From Porphyromonadaceae bacterium UBA7203 (GTDB taxonomy: Bacteria; Bacteroidota; Bacteroidia; Bacteroidales; Muribaculaceae): a stretch of 12,642 nt of DNA. Numbering within the stretch: the stretch's first letter is position 1; each line of letters starts with the position of its first letter. This document shows positions 1-6,738 of the stretch, piece by piece. The translations under genes were made by a program, and so were the position numbers. The notes under the pieces are model-generated. The model searched no databases. It was not told the DNA's origin and was given only the letters and a program-made list of their open reading frames with translations. The stretch is from positions 1 to 12,642 of the forward strand of contig DKUN01000008.1 in NCBI GenBank assembly GCA_002490725.1, in the 5' to 3' direction.

Positions 1-82
1 CATTGCTCCCTCACTGCGCGAACATATCTGCACAACGCTTGACCGCCCCAGCGTTAACAAATATTGGGGAACGGGGTCTATA
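1..82. other. Short flank downstream of the Maf gene
   Basis: Only 82 nt lie between the window edge and the stop codon of the Maf gene. A weak inverted repeat is visible: AACGCT at 34-39 and AGCGTT at 50-55 with a 10-nt loop. It lacks a T-tract, so it is not a convincing terminator. The first three bases read ATG on the minus strand, preceded on that strand by a purine-rich GAGGGA, so another minus-strand gene could begin at the edge. This cannot be tested from the window. Confidence 0.2.
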
Positions 83-658
83 TCAGCAGTTTGCGGTCAG
101 GGCGCGGTAAAGGCGGTGAATGGGAAGCCCCATCACGTTATAAAAACTGCCGCGTATGCCTTTGACGGCCGCCGCGCCAATCCATTCCTGTATGCCGTAG
201 GCGCCGGCCTTGTCGAGCGGTGAGTAACGCTCTACGTAATAGTCTATTTCGGCAGGCGTCAGCGTGTCGAACTCAACTTCGGTGACTTCGGAAAATGTGG
301 TCAGCGAGCCGTCGGGGCGCCCGATGCTCACCCCGGTGATTACCTTGTGGGTCTTGCCGGCGAGGCGGGCCAGGGTAGCGCGTGCGTCGTCGGCGTCTTT
401 GGGCTTGCCTATTACCTTGCCGTCGAGAATGACCACGGTGTCGGCCGTAACGAGCACTTCGTCGGGCCGGAGCGAGTCCATGTAGGGCTGAGCCTTGAGG
501 CGCGACAGGTAGGCCGGGGTCTCTTCGGCAGAGGTTCCTTCGGGTACCACTTCGTCGACCGGGCGCGATGTGTCGACGCGAAAGTCGACGTCGAGCATGG
601 CCATGAGTTCGCGGCGTCGGGGCGAGCCGCTTGCAAGGATGTAGCGTTTGCTGTTCAT
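83..658 (-). CDS. maf: Maf/YhdE-type nucleoside triphosphate pyrophosphatase (dTTP/UTP type)
   Basis: This 191-residue cytoplasmic protein has the normal length for the Maf family, which hydrolyses non-canonical or excess nucleoside triphosphates to the monophosphate plus pyrophosphate (house-cleaning; linked to septum control in Bacillus). The family signature is visible: an N-terminal LASGSPRRREL (residues 8-18) forming the phosphate loop, TADTVV at 71-76 with the catalytic Asp73, GKPKD at 84-88, and AGAYGIQEWIG at 151-161. The Gln in GIQ, with the Arg of SPRR and the Thr of TADT, points to the dTTP/UTP-preferring (YhdE) branch rather than the m7GTP branch; that is family knowledge, not tested here. 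It is the last visible gene of the six-gene minus-strand operon, starting 18 nt after the KdsC gene. Start: ATG, directly before the conserved core. Confidence 0.95.
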   Translation of the reverse strand: MNSKRYILASGSPRRRELMAMLDVDFRVDTSRPVDEVVPEGTSAEETPAYLSRLKAQPYMDSLRPDEVLVTADTVVILDGKVIGKPKDADDARATLARLAGKTHKVITGVSIGRPDGSLTTFSEVTEVEFDTLTPAEIDYYVERYSPLDKAGAYGIQEWIGAAAVKGIRGSFYNVMGLPIHRLYRALTANC

Positions 659-676
659 GAGTGTAATTGATTGTAT

Positions 677-1195
677 TTACCAGCCGTAGGCCGTGTCGAC
701 GTGGAGCCAGTGACCCCGGGCGCGCATGGTCTGTTCGATAAGTTCGCGGGCAATTCCGTTGCCGCCGGTTACTGACGACACATACGTGGCGGCCTGGCGC
801 GCGTCAGCCGATGCGTCGGCGGGAGCGATGCTCAGGCCAACCTTCTTCATGCAGGGCAGGTCGGGCACGTCGTCGCCGCAGTAGGCCACCTCTTCGGGCG
901 ACAAGCCGTTTTCGGCCAGCCATTTTTCGAGTACCGGAAGTTTATTGCCGGCTTTGAGGTAAATATCGTTGATGCCGAGCAGTTTATAGCGGCGATAAAC
1001 GGTTTCGGTGTCGGCTCCGGTTATTATGGCGATGCGGTAGCCGTGTTTCACGGCGAGCTGCAGGGCATAGCCGTCTTTGACGTTGGCCATGCGCGACGGG
1101 TTGCCGTCGGCGTCGATGGGCACTACGTTGGGCGAGAGCACGCCGTCGACGTCGAACACGAATCCGCGCAGCTTTGTAAGGTCGAATGGAATCAT
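677..1195 (-). CDS. kdsC: KdsC-type HAD phosphatase (Kdo-8-phosphate phosphatase)
   Basis: A 172-residue capless (C0) HAD-superfamily phosphatase of the size expected for KdsC, which removes phosphate from 3-deoxy-D-manno-octulosonate 8-phosphate to give Kdo for the inner core of LPS. All four HAD motifs are present: DVDGVL at 15-20 (nucleophile Asp15, acid/base Asp17), the ITG with Thr59, Lys85 in AGNK, and CGDDVPDL at 106-113 with the metal-binding Asp108/Asp109 and Asp112. The C-terminal GGNGIAREL stretch, which closes a neighbour's active site in KdsC tetramers, is also there. The related YrbI/NeuA-type and KDN-9-phosphate phosphatases share this fold, so substrate is assigned by similarity. 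It follows the DUF2520 gene by 34 nt and precedes maf by 18 nt in the same operon, fitting an envelope-biosynthesis role. Confidence 0.9.
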   Translation of the reverse strand: MIPFDLTKLRGFVFDVDGVLSPNVVPIDADGNPSRMANVKDGYALQLAVKHGYRIAIITGADTETVYRRYKLLGINDIYLKAGNKLPVLEKWLAENGLSPEEVAYCGDDVPDLPCMKKVGLSIAPADASADARQAATYVSSVTGGNGIARELIEQTMRARGHWLHVDTAYGW

Positions 1196-1229
1196 TGGTT
1201 TATCAGTGGGTGAATAATCCTCTCGGGAA

Positions 1230-1958
1230 TCAGTTTTCAGTATTGGCGGGATGGAGGGCCGCCAGCATCTTGTCGGACAGGAAGCTGTAGACTTCGGCGA
1301 TCTCCGGGGGCAGAGCGGCTATATGGCCGTTGATGGTCTTGAGGTCGCCTCGCTTGGCCGGGCCTGTCATCGCATCGGAGGGCGACATCTGCATGGCTCG
1401 CTCGAGAGTCAGACGCAGCAGCGGCTTCAGCATGTCGAAGTCGAGACCGGCGTCGTTGCATATGCGCTCGGAAAGGCTCCACAGATACATGACCATGTTG
1501 CAGCCTATGACGGCGGCGGCGTGAAGGCGTCGGCGCGACGCAGAGTCGAGCCGTGCCACCGAAGTCGACATCATGCGCGCTATTTCGAGCACCTGCGGGT
1601 CGCCTTCAACGAGCATGGGCACGGTTGACCAGTCGGCTTCGCGCTCCTTCAACATGGTCTGCAGGGGGTAGAGAACGCCGTAGCGCGGAAACTTCTCGGG
1701 GTCGAATACGTCGATGCCGACCGAGCCGGCGGTGTGAACCCAAAGAGCCGAACCGGCCGAGGGAACCGAGTCGAGCACTTCGGCAATGGCGTCGTCGGCA
1801 GTGGCTACTATGACCAGGTCGGCGCGGTCGGGTTCGAGCGAGCTGACCGGCTCGCCCGAACGTGAACATATCTGCACGATTTCAACTCCGGCCTGGCGAA
1901 GCCGCGCGGCAAAGCGCGTGGCCACGTTGCCCGAGCCGATGAAGCTTACTTTCAGCAT
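1230..1958 (-). CDS. Rossmann-fold / DUF2520 domain protein
   Basis: A 242-residue two-domain protein. The N-terminal half is a dinucleotide-binding Rossmann fold with FIGSGNVA (G8-S-G10-N-V-A13), a following strand ending in CSRSG (31-35), and VHTAGS at 74-79. The C-terminal half is the helical DUF2520-like domain, with a conserved-looking RRLHAAAVIGCN (143-154) and TGPAKRGD (198-205). The architecture resembles 6-phosphogluconate dehydrogenase or ketopantoate-reductase-like NAD(P)-dependent dehydrogenases; databases often label such proteins F420-dependent NADP oxidoreductase-like, but the real reaction is unknown to me. The start codon lies inside the end of the nitroreductase gene (7-nt overlap, 1952-1958), suggesting translational coupling. 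The end is followed by a 34-nt gap to the KdsC gene. Confidence 0.85.
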   Translation of the reverse strand: MLKVSFIGSGNVATRFAARLRQAGVEIVQICSRSGEPVSSLEPDRADLVIVATADDAIAEVLDSVPSAGSALWVHTAGSVGIDVFDPEKFPRYGVLYPLQTMLKEREADWSTVPMLVEGDPQVLEIARMMSTSVARLDSASRRRLHAAAVIGCNMVMYLWSLSERICNDAGLDFDMLKPLLRLTLERAMQMSPSDAMTGPAKRGDLKTINGHIAALPPEIAEVYSFLSDKMLAALHPANTEN

Positions 1959-2494
1959 TGCTCGGGCTTGAACGTGTCGCAGTGAACGTGGTTCCAGAGC
2001 AGTTTCTCGACGTTCTGAGGCTTGCGTTCCTCGTCGGGAATGCCCAGAGCAATGAGGCAGAGGGGCTGAATCTGTTCGGGCAGTCCGAGCAGTTCGCTGA
2101 CAACGTCTTCGGCCGGAGTGCCGTCGGCCGCCAGGCGTCCGTTGACTTCAATCCAGCATGAGCCGACGCCGAGTTCGCGGGCCTGAAGCATCATGTAGGC
2201 GGCCGCAATCGAGCCGTCTTCAATCCAGGTTTCCGATGCGGTGACATCAACTGCCACGCATATGGTCAGGGCGCTGCGCCCCACGGGCAGCGCGCCGGTT
2301 GCCTTACATTCGCTCAGGCGCAGGAGCATATCCTTGTTCTCTACGGCAATGAAGTGCCAGGCGCGTGCGTTCTTGCCTGTAGGCGAGAGCAGGCCTGCTT
2401 CGAGAATGATCTTGACCGTTTCATGGTCGATGGGCTGGTCTGTATATTTGCGAATCGAGCGGCGCTCGACAAGCAGCTGATGGAGATTTGTCAT
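1952..2494 (-). CDS. Nitroreductase-family FMN-dependent oxidoreductase
   Basis: A 180-residue flavoprotein of the nitroreductase superfamily, which use FMN and NAD(P)H to reduce nitro compounds, quinones or flavins; the physiological substrate is not evident. Visible motifs are the N-terminal FMN phosphate-binding RRSIRKY (11-17), the SPTGKNARAWHF loop (37-48), the GVGSCW segment (109-114) that packs near the isoalloxazine ring, and IALGIPDEE (148-156) at the C-terminal end. The protein is on the short side for the family, typical of the minimal one-domain subgroup found in anaerobes. No export signal is present, so it should be cytosolic. Its ATG overlaps the stop of the PAP2-fusion gene by 4 nt (ATGA), and its own end overlaps the next start by 7 nt, so it is translated as part of the operon. 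Confidence 0.92.
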   Translation of the reverse strand: MTNLHQLLVERRSIRKYTDQPIDHETVKIILEAGLLSPTGKNARAWHFIAVENKDMLLRLSECKATGALPVGRSALTICVAVDVTASETWIEDGSIAAAYMMLQARELGVGSCWIEVNGRLAADGTPAEDVVSELLGLPEQIQPLCLIALGIPDEERKPQNVEKLLWNHVHCDTFKPEQC

Positions 2495-4083
2495 ATCTTG
2501 ACTGTTAATATAATGCGTTGATAAAACATGAAATCATTTTTGTCGGCCAGGTGGAAATCGAGTTCGGCGCGCAGGTCAACAATTTTTTTCCAACGTAGCA
2601 GCAGGCCGGAAAGTTCGGTCCGGTTATACCATTTTGAGCTGAAATAGGGCTCGCCTTCGTTGAGCGTGGGGCCGAATTTGGAGTAGAGAGGATAGAGGGG
2701 GCGGTTGCCGGCCCAGGCCACGTTGCGCAGCGTGATTCGCCAGAACGAGGCGTTGAGTTCGGCTCTGACGCCTATTGCCGAGAGCCAGCGGTTGTTCATG
2801 CGGTCGCGGGTCAGCGACGCGAGCGGGCCGGCGCTGATGTCGAGGGCGTGCCAGTTGCGCCAGGGTCGGAGCAACTTCATGAAATCGAGCCCGAAGTCGG
2901 GGTTGGCTATGATGTTGTCGACCACGTATTGGTCGTCAGGCGCGTTCTTGACCTTGGCGAGGTGGTTGAGCATGGCCGTGCCGCCGATGCGTACCAGATA
3001 TTTCCGCGGGGTCCATTCGCCGCGGGCAATCACGGCGAAAGCCTCGCGGCGTGTTTCGGTCTGCATGCCGCGCCAGTCGCACAGCATTTCGAAGAAGCCG
3101 CGCCTCGACACATACTGAATCATGGCGCCGCGCAGATTGTGCTGGAAGTAGCCGGTTGAGTCGCTGACCAGATATTCCGGCAGCGGACGCAGCAGCTGGG
3201 TGCGCGGAAACATGCCGAGCGAGCCTCTGACGTGGCGTGTTTCGTAGCGGTAGTAGATGGTGGGCGAAACCAGGTGCCCGTCCCATTCGCAGCCGATAGG
3301 CTGGGTATAGACGGCGCCGGCCATGATGCTGTGGGTGCGATGTTGAAACGACACGCCTATTTCCGGGGCCAGGCGTGTCAGAAAGTATGTGCGAGCAGGC
3401 GTATGCATGGCTTCGCCCTCGCGGTTGTCGAAAATGGTTGCGAATTCTCCGCCCCATTCAAATTTTTGGGCGTTGGCGCCGGTAGCCGCGACGATGAGCA
3501 GCAACGCTGCCGCGGCGCCGCGGCGTCCGAACCGGATGAGGCCGCACAGCCTGTAAACGCCAATGGCAATCAGCGAGCCGATAATGGCGCCGGCAATGAT
3601 GTCGCCCGGGTGGTGCACTCCGAGATACAGGCGCGAAATGCACACAATAGAAGCCCAGCAGTAGAGAAATGCTGTCATGGCGCGCATGCGGTAGGCAAGC
3701 GTCAGGAATGTGGCCAGGGCAAAGGTATTGGCCGCATGGCACGACGGGAAACTGTATGACCCCGGGCAGTAGCCGTTGACGGTCTGCACCATATAGGCGT
3801 ACGGATTCTCAGGGTCGGCCGGGCGCAAACGGCCTACGGCCGGGCGAATCCAGGTTGCGCAGAGTTGGTCGGCGAGGGTAATGACCAGCGCTACGCCGAT
3901 CAGGTAGACCAGAGCGCGGCGCCATCCGCAGCGCCACACCAGCAGCCCTGCAAGCAGCACATAGAGCGGCACCCATATCCATTTTCCGGTTATAGCCATC
4001 ATGGTGGAGTCAAGCCAGGGGGTGTGGTAGCCGTTGAACCAAAGCAATACCGTTCGGTCGGCGTTAAGGAGAGAGTCAATCAT
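2491..4083 (-). CDS. PAP2 lipid phosphatase fused to a probable outer-membrane beta-barrel
   Basis: A 530-residue protein with two unlike halves. Residues ~35-183 are a membrane-embedded PAP2 (type 2 phosphatidic acid phosphatase) domain with about five hydrophobic segments and the three catalytic motifs: motif 1 R80-x6-R87-P88 (Arg replaces the usual Lys), motif 2 PSCH at 113-116 (Cys replaces the usual Gly), and motif 3 SR-x5-H-x3-D at 150-161 with nucleophile His157. Such enzymes dephosphorylate undecaprenyl-PP, phosphatidylglycerol-P or lipid A on the periplasmic face. Then comes a basic RFGRRG (184-189), a hydrophobic run and ANAQ (203-206), which looks just like a signal peptide with its cleavage site. 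The remaining ~320 residues have aromatic-rich, alternating strands typical of a beta-barrel or porin-like protein, including GMFPRTQLL. I see no ATG, GTG or TTG start just before the second signal-like segment, so the fusion appears genuine. It overlaps both neighbouring genes by 4 nt. Confidence 0.85.
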   Translation of the reverse strand: MIDSLLNADRTVLLWFNGYHTPWLDSTMMAITGKWIWVPLYVLLAGLLVWRCGWRRALVYLIGVALVITLADQLCATWIRPAVGRLRPADPENPYAYMVQTVNGYCPGSYSFPSCHAANTFALATFLTLAYRMRAMTAFLYCWASIVCISRLYLGVHHPGDIIAGAIIGSLIAIGVYRLCGLIRFGRRGAAAALLLIVAATGANAQKFEWGGEFATIFDNREGEAMHTPARTYFLTRLAPEIGVSFQHRTHSIMAGAVYTQPIGCEWDGHLVSPTIYYRYETRHVRGSLGMFPRTQLLRPLPEYLVSDSTGYFQHNLRGAMIQYVSRRGFFEMLCDWRGMQTETRREAFAVIARGEWTPRKYLVRIGGTAMLNHLAKVKNAPDDQYVVDNIIANPDFGLDFMKLLRPWRNWHALDISAGPLASLTRDRMNNRWLSAIGVRAELNASFWRITLRNVAWAGNRPLYPLYSKFGPTLNEGEPYFSSKWYNRTELSGLLLRWKKIVDLRAELDFHLADKNDFMFYQRIILTVKI

Positions 4084-5309
4084 TGAAGTTCGGCGGTGAT
4101 GACCTGGTTGGATATTTTGGTGAGCAGGCGCGAGGCGTCGCGCACTTTCTTTTCCAGGGCGAGAATGCGGCGGGCGGCTTCCTTGTCGGCCGGATTGAAG
4201 CCGGCGCGCAGGGCGGCGAGCTGTTCAAGGTCGCTCCGGTTATCGGCTTCGGCGTCGACATAGTTCTCCATCAACCGGCGGGCTGCCGGTGAGGAGAAGT
4301 CGCTCCAGCGTGTGTAGACCCTTCCATCGGGTAAGGGGAATATGAAGTCGGGAGTGTTGTCGATGTAGGAGTTGCCTGCGGGCTGCAGCCGGCTGATGCG
4401 TTCAAGCAGGGCCTGCTGCCCGTCGTCGAGAGGCGACGCTATGCCTGCTATGCGAGCGCGGTCGGCCAGGTCAGGCAGGTCTACGTCGAGATTCACGCGC
4501 GTTTCCGACGGAATGAAAACGTAGATTGTAACCATGTCGCCCAGGCGGTTGCGGTCGGTAGCGAACCAGCCTGCTCCGGTCTCTTCGTCGATTGCGAGCA
4601 TGTAGTCGTCATAGGGCGAATTGTAGGGCATGCCCATGTTCTGCGGCACTGCAAAGCCGTCGCGGTTTCGCTGGGAAATGTAGATGTCGAGCCCTCCGAG
4701 CGAGTCGTCGCCGTCGGTGGCATAATATAGCGTGGTGCCGTCGGCGAGCTGAAACGGATAGTTGGCCGTTCCGCCGGCGTTGAGCACGTCGCCGAGGCTC
4801 ACGGGCTCTTCCCATGAGCCGTCGGTCAGCCGGGCGCTCTCGACAAGACCGTTGTCGGTACCCCAGATCATGAACGACCCGTCTTCAGGCATGAAGACCA
4901 CAGTCTGCCCGGCGGCCTCGAAATCATCGCCGAGTTCAGCCGGCGCCAGCAAGCGCCCGGCCGTGGGGGCAAGTCGGTAGCTTCTGAAAAAGTCTTCGCG
5001 GTCAACATTGATTGAGTCGATAATCGCCACGTCCTCAACCCTCTGAATCATTTCGCTCATGCGGTTAACGCGGCTTTCGAGGCTGTCGGCGGCGTTGGTG
5101 TCGGCCTTTTTGTCGGAGCGCAAGGCTTCGATGCTCTCAAGGGCAAGTTCTGGGTTATAGTCATAAAACGCCTGACGGGCCCGGGTCATGAGCTCCTCGG
5201 CCGTTACTTTTGACTTGGCCTTGGCCTTGCGCTTCGGAGCGGCCTCGACCGGCGCTGACACCATCAGTGCGGCGGCTGTTATTGCGGTTAAAACTCTGTT
5301 GAATTTCAT
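4080..5309 (-). CDS. Secreted PD40 (WD40-like beta-propeller) protein
   Basis: A 409-residue exported protein starting MKFNRVL; residues 1-23 form a signal peptide ending VEAA. An ATG 33 nt upstream (5342) is also open, but it would lie inside the promoter -7 box, so the start at 5309 is preferred. A lysine-rich stretch (27-34) is followed by a short TPR-like helical region (36-95), then a propeller-like region (~130-270). There the PD40 hallmark repeats occur: GGLDIYISQRNRDGF (205-219), followed by MPYNSPYDDYML and GWFATDRN. The C-terminal ~60 residues are charged and helical, probably coiled coil. PD40 repeats of this style occur in OmpA-type and T9SS PorE-like proteins, but no OmpA domain is present here, so the role is unknown; a periplasmic or surface scaffold is a guess. 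First gene of the six-gene operon; its stop overlaps the PAP2-fusion start by 4 nt. Confidence 0.85.
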   Translation of the reverse strand: MKFNRVLTAITAAALMVSAPVEAAPKRKAKAKSKVTAEELMTRARQAFYDYNPELALESIEALRSDKKADTNAADSLESRVNRMSEMIQRVEDVAIIDSINVDREDFFRSYRLAPTAGRLLAPAELGDDFEAAGQTVVFMPEDGSFMIWGTDNGLVESARLTDGSWEEPVSLGDVLNAGGTANYPFQLADGTTLYYATDGDDSLGGLDIYISQRNRDGFAVPQNMGMPYNSPYDDYMLAIDEETGAGWFATDRNRLGDMVTIYVFIPSETRVNLDVDLPDLADRARIAGIASPLDDGQQALLERISRLQPAGNSYIDNTPDFIFPLPDGRVYTRWSDFSSPAARRLMENYVDAEADNRSDLEQLAALRAGFNPADKEAARRILALEKKVRDASRLLTKISNQVITAELQ

Positions 5310-5339
5310 ATTTATATGCTTGATTTGCAATCTGCCCCG

Positions 5340-5370
5340 CAAAGTTAATAAAAAATCGACAACTCCGCAA
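5340..5370 (-). promoter_or_regulatory. Bacteroidota-type promoter of the minus-strand operon
   Basis: Read on the minus strand, TTG (5368-5370) is followed after exactly 20 nt by TAACTTTG (5340-5347), a perfect match to the TTG / TAnnTTTG promoter of the main Bacteroidota sigma factor. It leaves a leader of roughly 25 nt before the ATG at 5309, and rules out the more upstream in-frame ATG at 5342. It should drive all six genes down to maf. Confidence 0.8.
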
Positions 5371-5430
5371 CTGCCCGCGCAACAGACTGGTGGTCAGGTG
5401 AAATACTGTGCATTAACATAAATTAACGCT

Positions 5431-5439
5431 GGGGGGGGG
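5431..5439. repeat. Homopolymeric G9 tract in a promoter
   Basis: Nine consecutive G residues occupy the position where the -33 element of the plus-strand promoter should lie, 18 nt before its -7 box. Such tracts slip easily during replication; here a length change would alter promoter spacing. Confidence 0.9.
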
Positions 5440-5457
5440 TAAATGTGAAAAAGTGTG

Positions 5458-5465
5458 TAACTTTG
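5458..5465 (+). promoter_or_regulatory. -7 box of the beta-barrel/lipoprotein promoter
   Basis: TAACTTTG is a perfect TAnnTTTG box, identical to the divergent box at 5340-5347, and sits about 50 nt before the ATG at 5515. No TTG -33 element exists at the usual 17-23 nt distance; that region holds the G9 tract and GTAAATG instead. The promoter may therefore be weak, use an activator or depend on tract length. Confidence 0.7.
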
Positions 5466-5514
5466 CGCTGAAAAATTAACACATTCACAAACCAATTTAT
5501 CCATTATCACTTCA

Positions 5515-6231
5515 ATGAAAAAGTTAGCACTAATCTTATGTGTGTGTCTGGGCGGCAGCCTTTTTGCGCAAGCCCAGATTTCTACCGGTGAAAGCACCGC
5601 GCAGACCATCCGTACCGGCAACCGTGCAGAAAAAGGCGATTTCGGCCTCTATCTCGGAGCAACCACCTCGATGTTTAAAAATATTGCTGACGAAGATGTT
5701 TCGTATTCGGCAATGCCGCTTCTGAACTTCAAGTATATGTTGTCAGACAAGGTGGAAGCCCGCCTGGGTCTGGAATGGTGGTCGAAGACTGACTCGGAAA
5801 AGGATGTTTATGAAGACAAGTCAGGCATCTCCTCAAAGCGCGAAACGAGCATCATGTTCTATCCCGGCATTGCTTATCACTTTAACCGTTCGAACATTCT
5901 CGACGTTTACATCGGTGCCGAACTGCCTATTGGCGGAGGCGCCAATGCCACCAAGGCTAAGTATGACGGCGAAGAGCTCGAGGGTTCCATCACAAGCAAC
6001 CGCTTCGAAATCGGTCTGGGCGCGTTTGTAGGCCTTCAGGCTTATATCTGCAACCTCCCCCTGGCTGTAGGTGTTGAATATGGTTTCAATGTGCGCAACT
6101 GCCATGTAAGCAATGGTATTCTCGATGCCGACGGCTTCAAAATCGAGCGGCAAATCGAAGACCACAGCTCCAACCGTTTCAAACTCGGCAACCAGGCCCG
6201 CCTGACTTTAACCTACTTCTTCAAACTCTGA
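5515..6231 (+). CDS. Small outer-membrane beta-barrel protein
   Basis: A 238-residue protein with a clear signal peptide: MKK, a hydrophobic core and a likely cleavage at AQA/Q near residue 20. The mature part is built of alternating strands with many aromatic and glycine residues (for example DFGLYLGATTSMF, ARLGLEWWS, SIMFYPGIAYHF, DVYIGAELPIGGG, FEIGLGAFVGLQAYI, VGVEYGFNV) and ends in the strand ARLTLTYFFKL. This matches the general OMP_b-brl / OmpW-like 8-strand barrel class common in Bacteroidota. No specific substrate or partner can be assigned. The leader is AT-rich without a Shine-Dalgarno sequence, as usual in this phylum. It is followed by a lipoprotein gene after only 4 nt, so the two products probably work together in the outer membrane. 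Confidence 0.85.
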   Translation: MKKLALILCVCLGGSLFAQAQISTGESTAQTIRTGNRAEKGDFGLYLGATTSMFKNIADEDVSYSAMPLLNFKYMLSDKVEARLGLEWWSKTDSEKDVYEDKSGISSKRETSIMFYPGIAYHFNRSNILDVYIGAELPIGGGANATKAKYDGEELEGSITSNRFEIGLGAFVGLQAYICNLPLAVGVEYGFNVRNCHVSNGILDADGFKIERQIEDHSSNRFKLGNQARLTLTYFFKL

Positions 6232-6235
6232 ACTT

Positions 6236-6661
6236 ATGAAAATAGCCAAGTTAATAGCGGCGGTAGCGGTGTTGTTCACCGTAACGTCGTGTGGTTCGAT
6301 TTCCAAAAGCAGGTCGTATTCATTTGACGACGTGCGCCTGGAAATGAACATGAATGACCTCCAGTATCTCGGAGAGCAGGAAATCTCGATTGAATACACC
6401 TCATATCTGGGCATCATCAAGAGCGTAGAGAAGGTTAACGGCGAGACCTACAATCCGGTCAACAAAAAAGTGCTGACCATGCCGCGCAGCTGCAACTTCC
6501 GCAACCGCAATCTCGACAAGGCCGCCTATAAGCTGGTTGAAACATTTCCGAACGCCGTATATTTCCAGATTGTGTTCGAGACCAAGCATATTGACCGCCT
6601 CTTCCTCGGCAGCGTGCACAAAGAATGCGCTAAAGTCAAGGCTTATAAACTCGTAAAATAA
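6236..6661 (+). CDS. Small lipoprotein of unknown function, paired with the barrel
   Basis: A 141-residue lipoprotein. The signal peptide (MKIAKLIAAVAVLFTVTSC) ends in a lipobox with acylated Cys19 followed by GSISKS. The mature domain is about 120 residues, with segments NDLQYLGEQEISIEYTSYLG, KVNGETYNP, LDKAAYKLVETFP and RLFLGSVHKECAKVKAYKLV. The overall pattern resembles small Bacteroidota lipoproteins carrying a DUF6567-like domain, which I recall only loosely; the function is unknown. The gene starts 4 nt after the stop of the beta-barrel gene and is followed by a strong terminator, so the two form a bicistronic unit. A barrel-associated or periplasmic-facing role is inferred from this pairing alone. 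Confidence 0.85.
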   Translation: MKIAKLIAAVAVLFTVTSCGSISKSRSYSFDDVRLEMNMNDLQYLGEQEISIEYTSYLGIIKSVEKVNGETYNPVNKKVLTMPRSCNFRNRNLDKAAYKLVETFPNAVYFQIVFETKHIDRLFLGSVHKECAKVKAYKLVK

Positions 6662-6672
6662 ACCAATGAGGA

Positions 6673-6720
6673 AAAGAGACGGCCGGGCACTGCGCCGGGG
6701 CCGTCTCTTTCACTTTTTTT
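6673..6720 (+). terminator. Strong rho-independent terminator
   Basis: A perfect 12-bp stem, AAAGAGACGGCC at 6673-6684 paired with GGCCGTCTCTTT at 6699-6710, encloses a 14-nt loop that can pair further (GG/CC). A run of seven T residues (6714-6720) follows. It closes the barrel/lipoprotein unit 11 nt after the stop codon. Confidence 0.92.
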
Positions 6721-6738
6721 ACCGTTAAACCGATAGCG

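Noticed and set aside
34..55. Inverted repeat after the Maf gene as a terminator
   Set aside because: Stem of only 6 bp with a 10-nt loop and no T-run on either side.
347..670. Open frame of 107 codons on the plus strand
   Set aside because: Antisense to the Maf gene, with no recognisable features.
3480..3541. Possible frameshift or missed start separating the PAP2 and barrel parts into two genes
   Set aside because: The frame is continuous and no ATG, GTG or TTG precedes the second signal-like segment, so a separate gene is not supported, though a sequencing error cannot be fully excluded.
3232..3759. Open frame of 175 codons on the plus strand
   Set aside because: Antisense to the PAP2-barrel gene, low-complexity composition and no promoter or domain; a shadow of the real gene.
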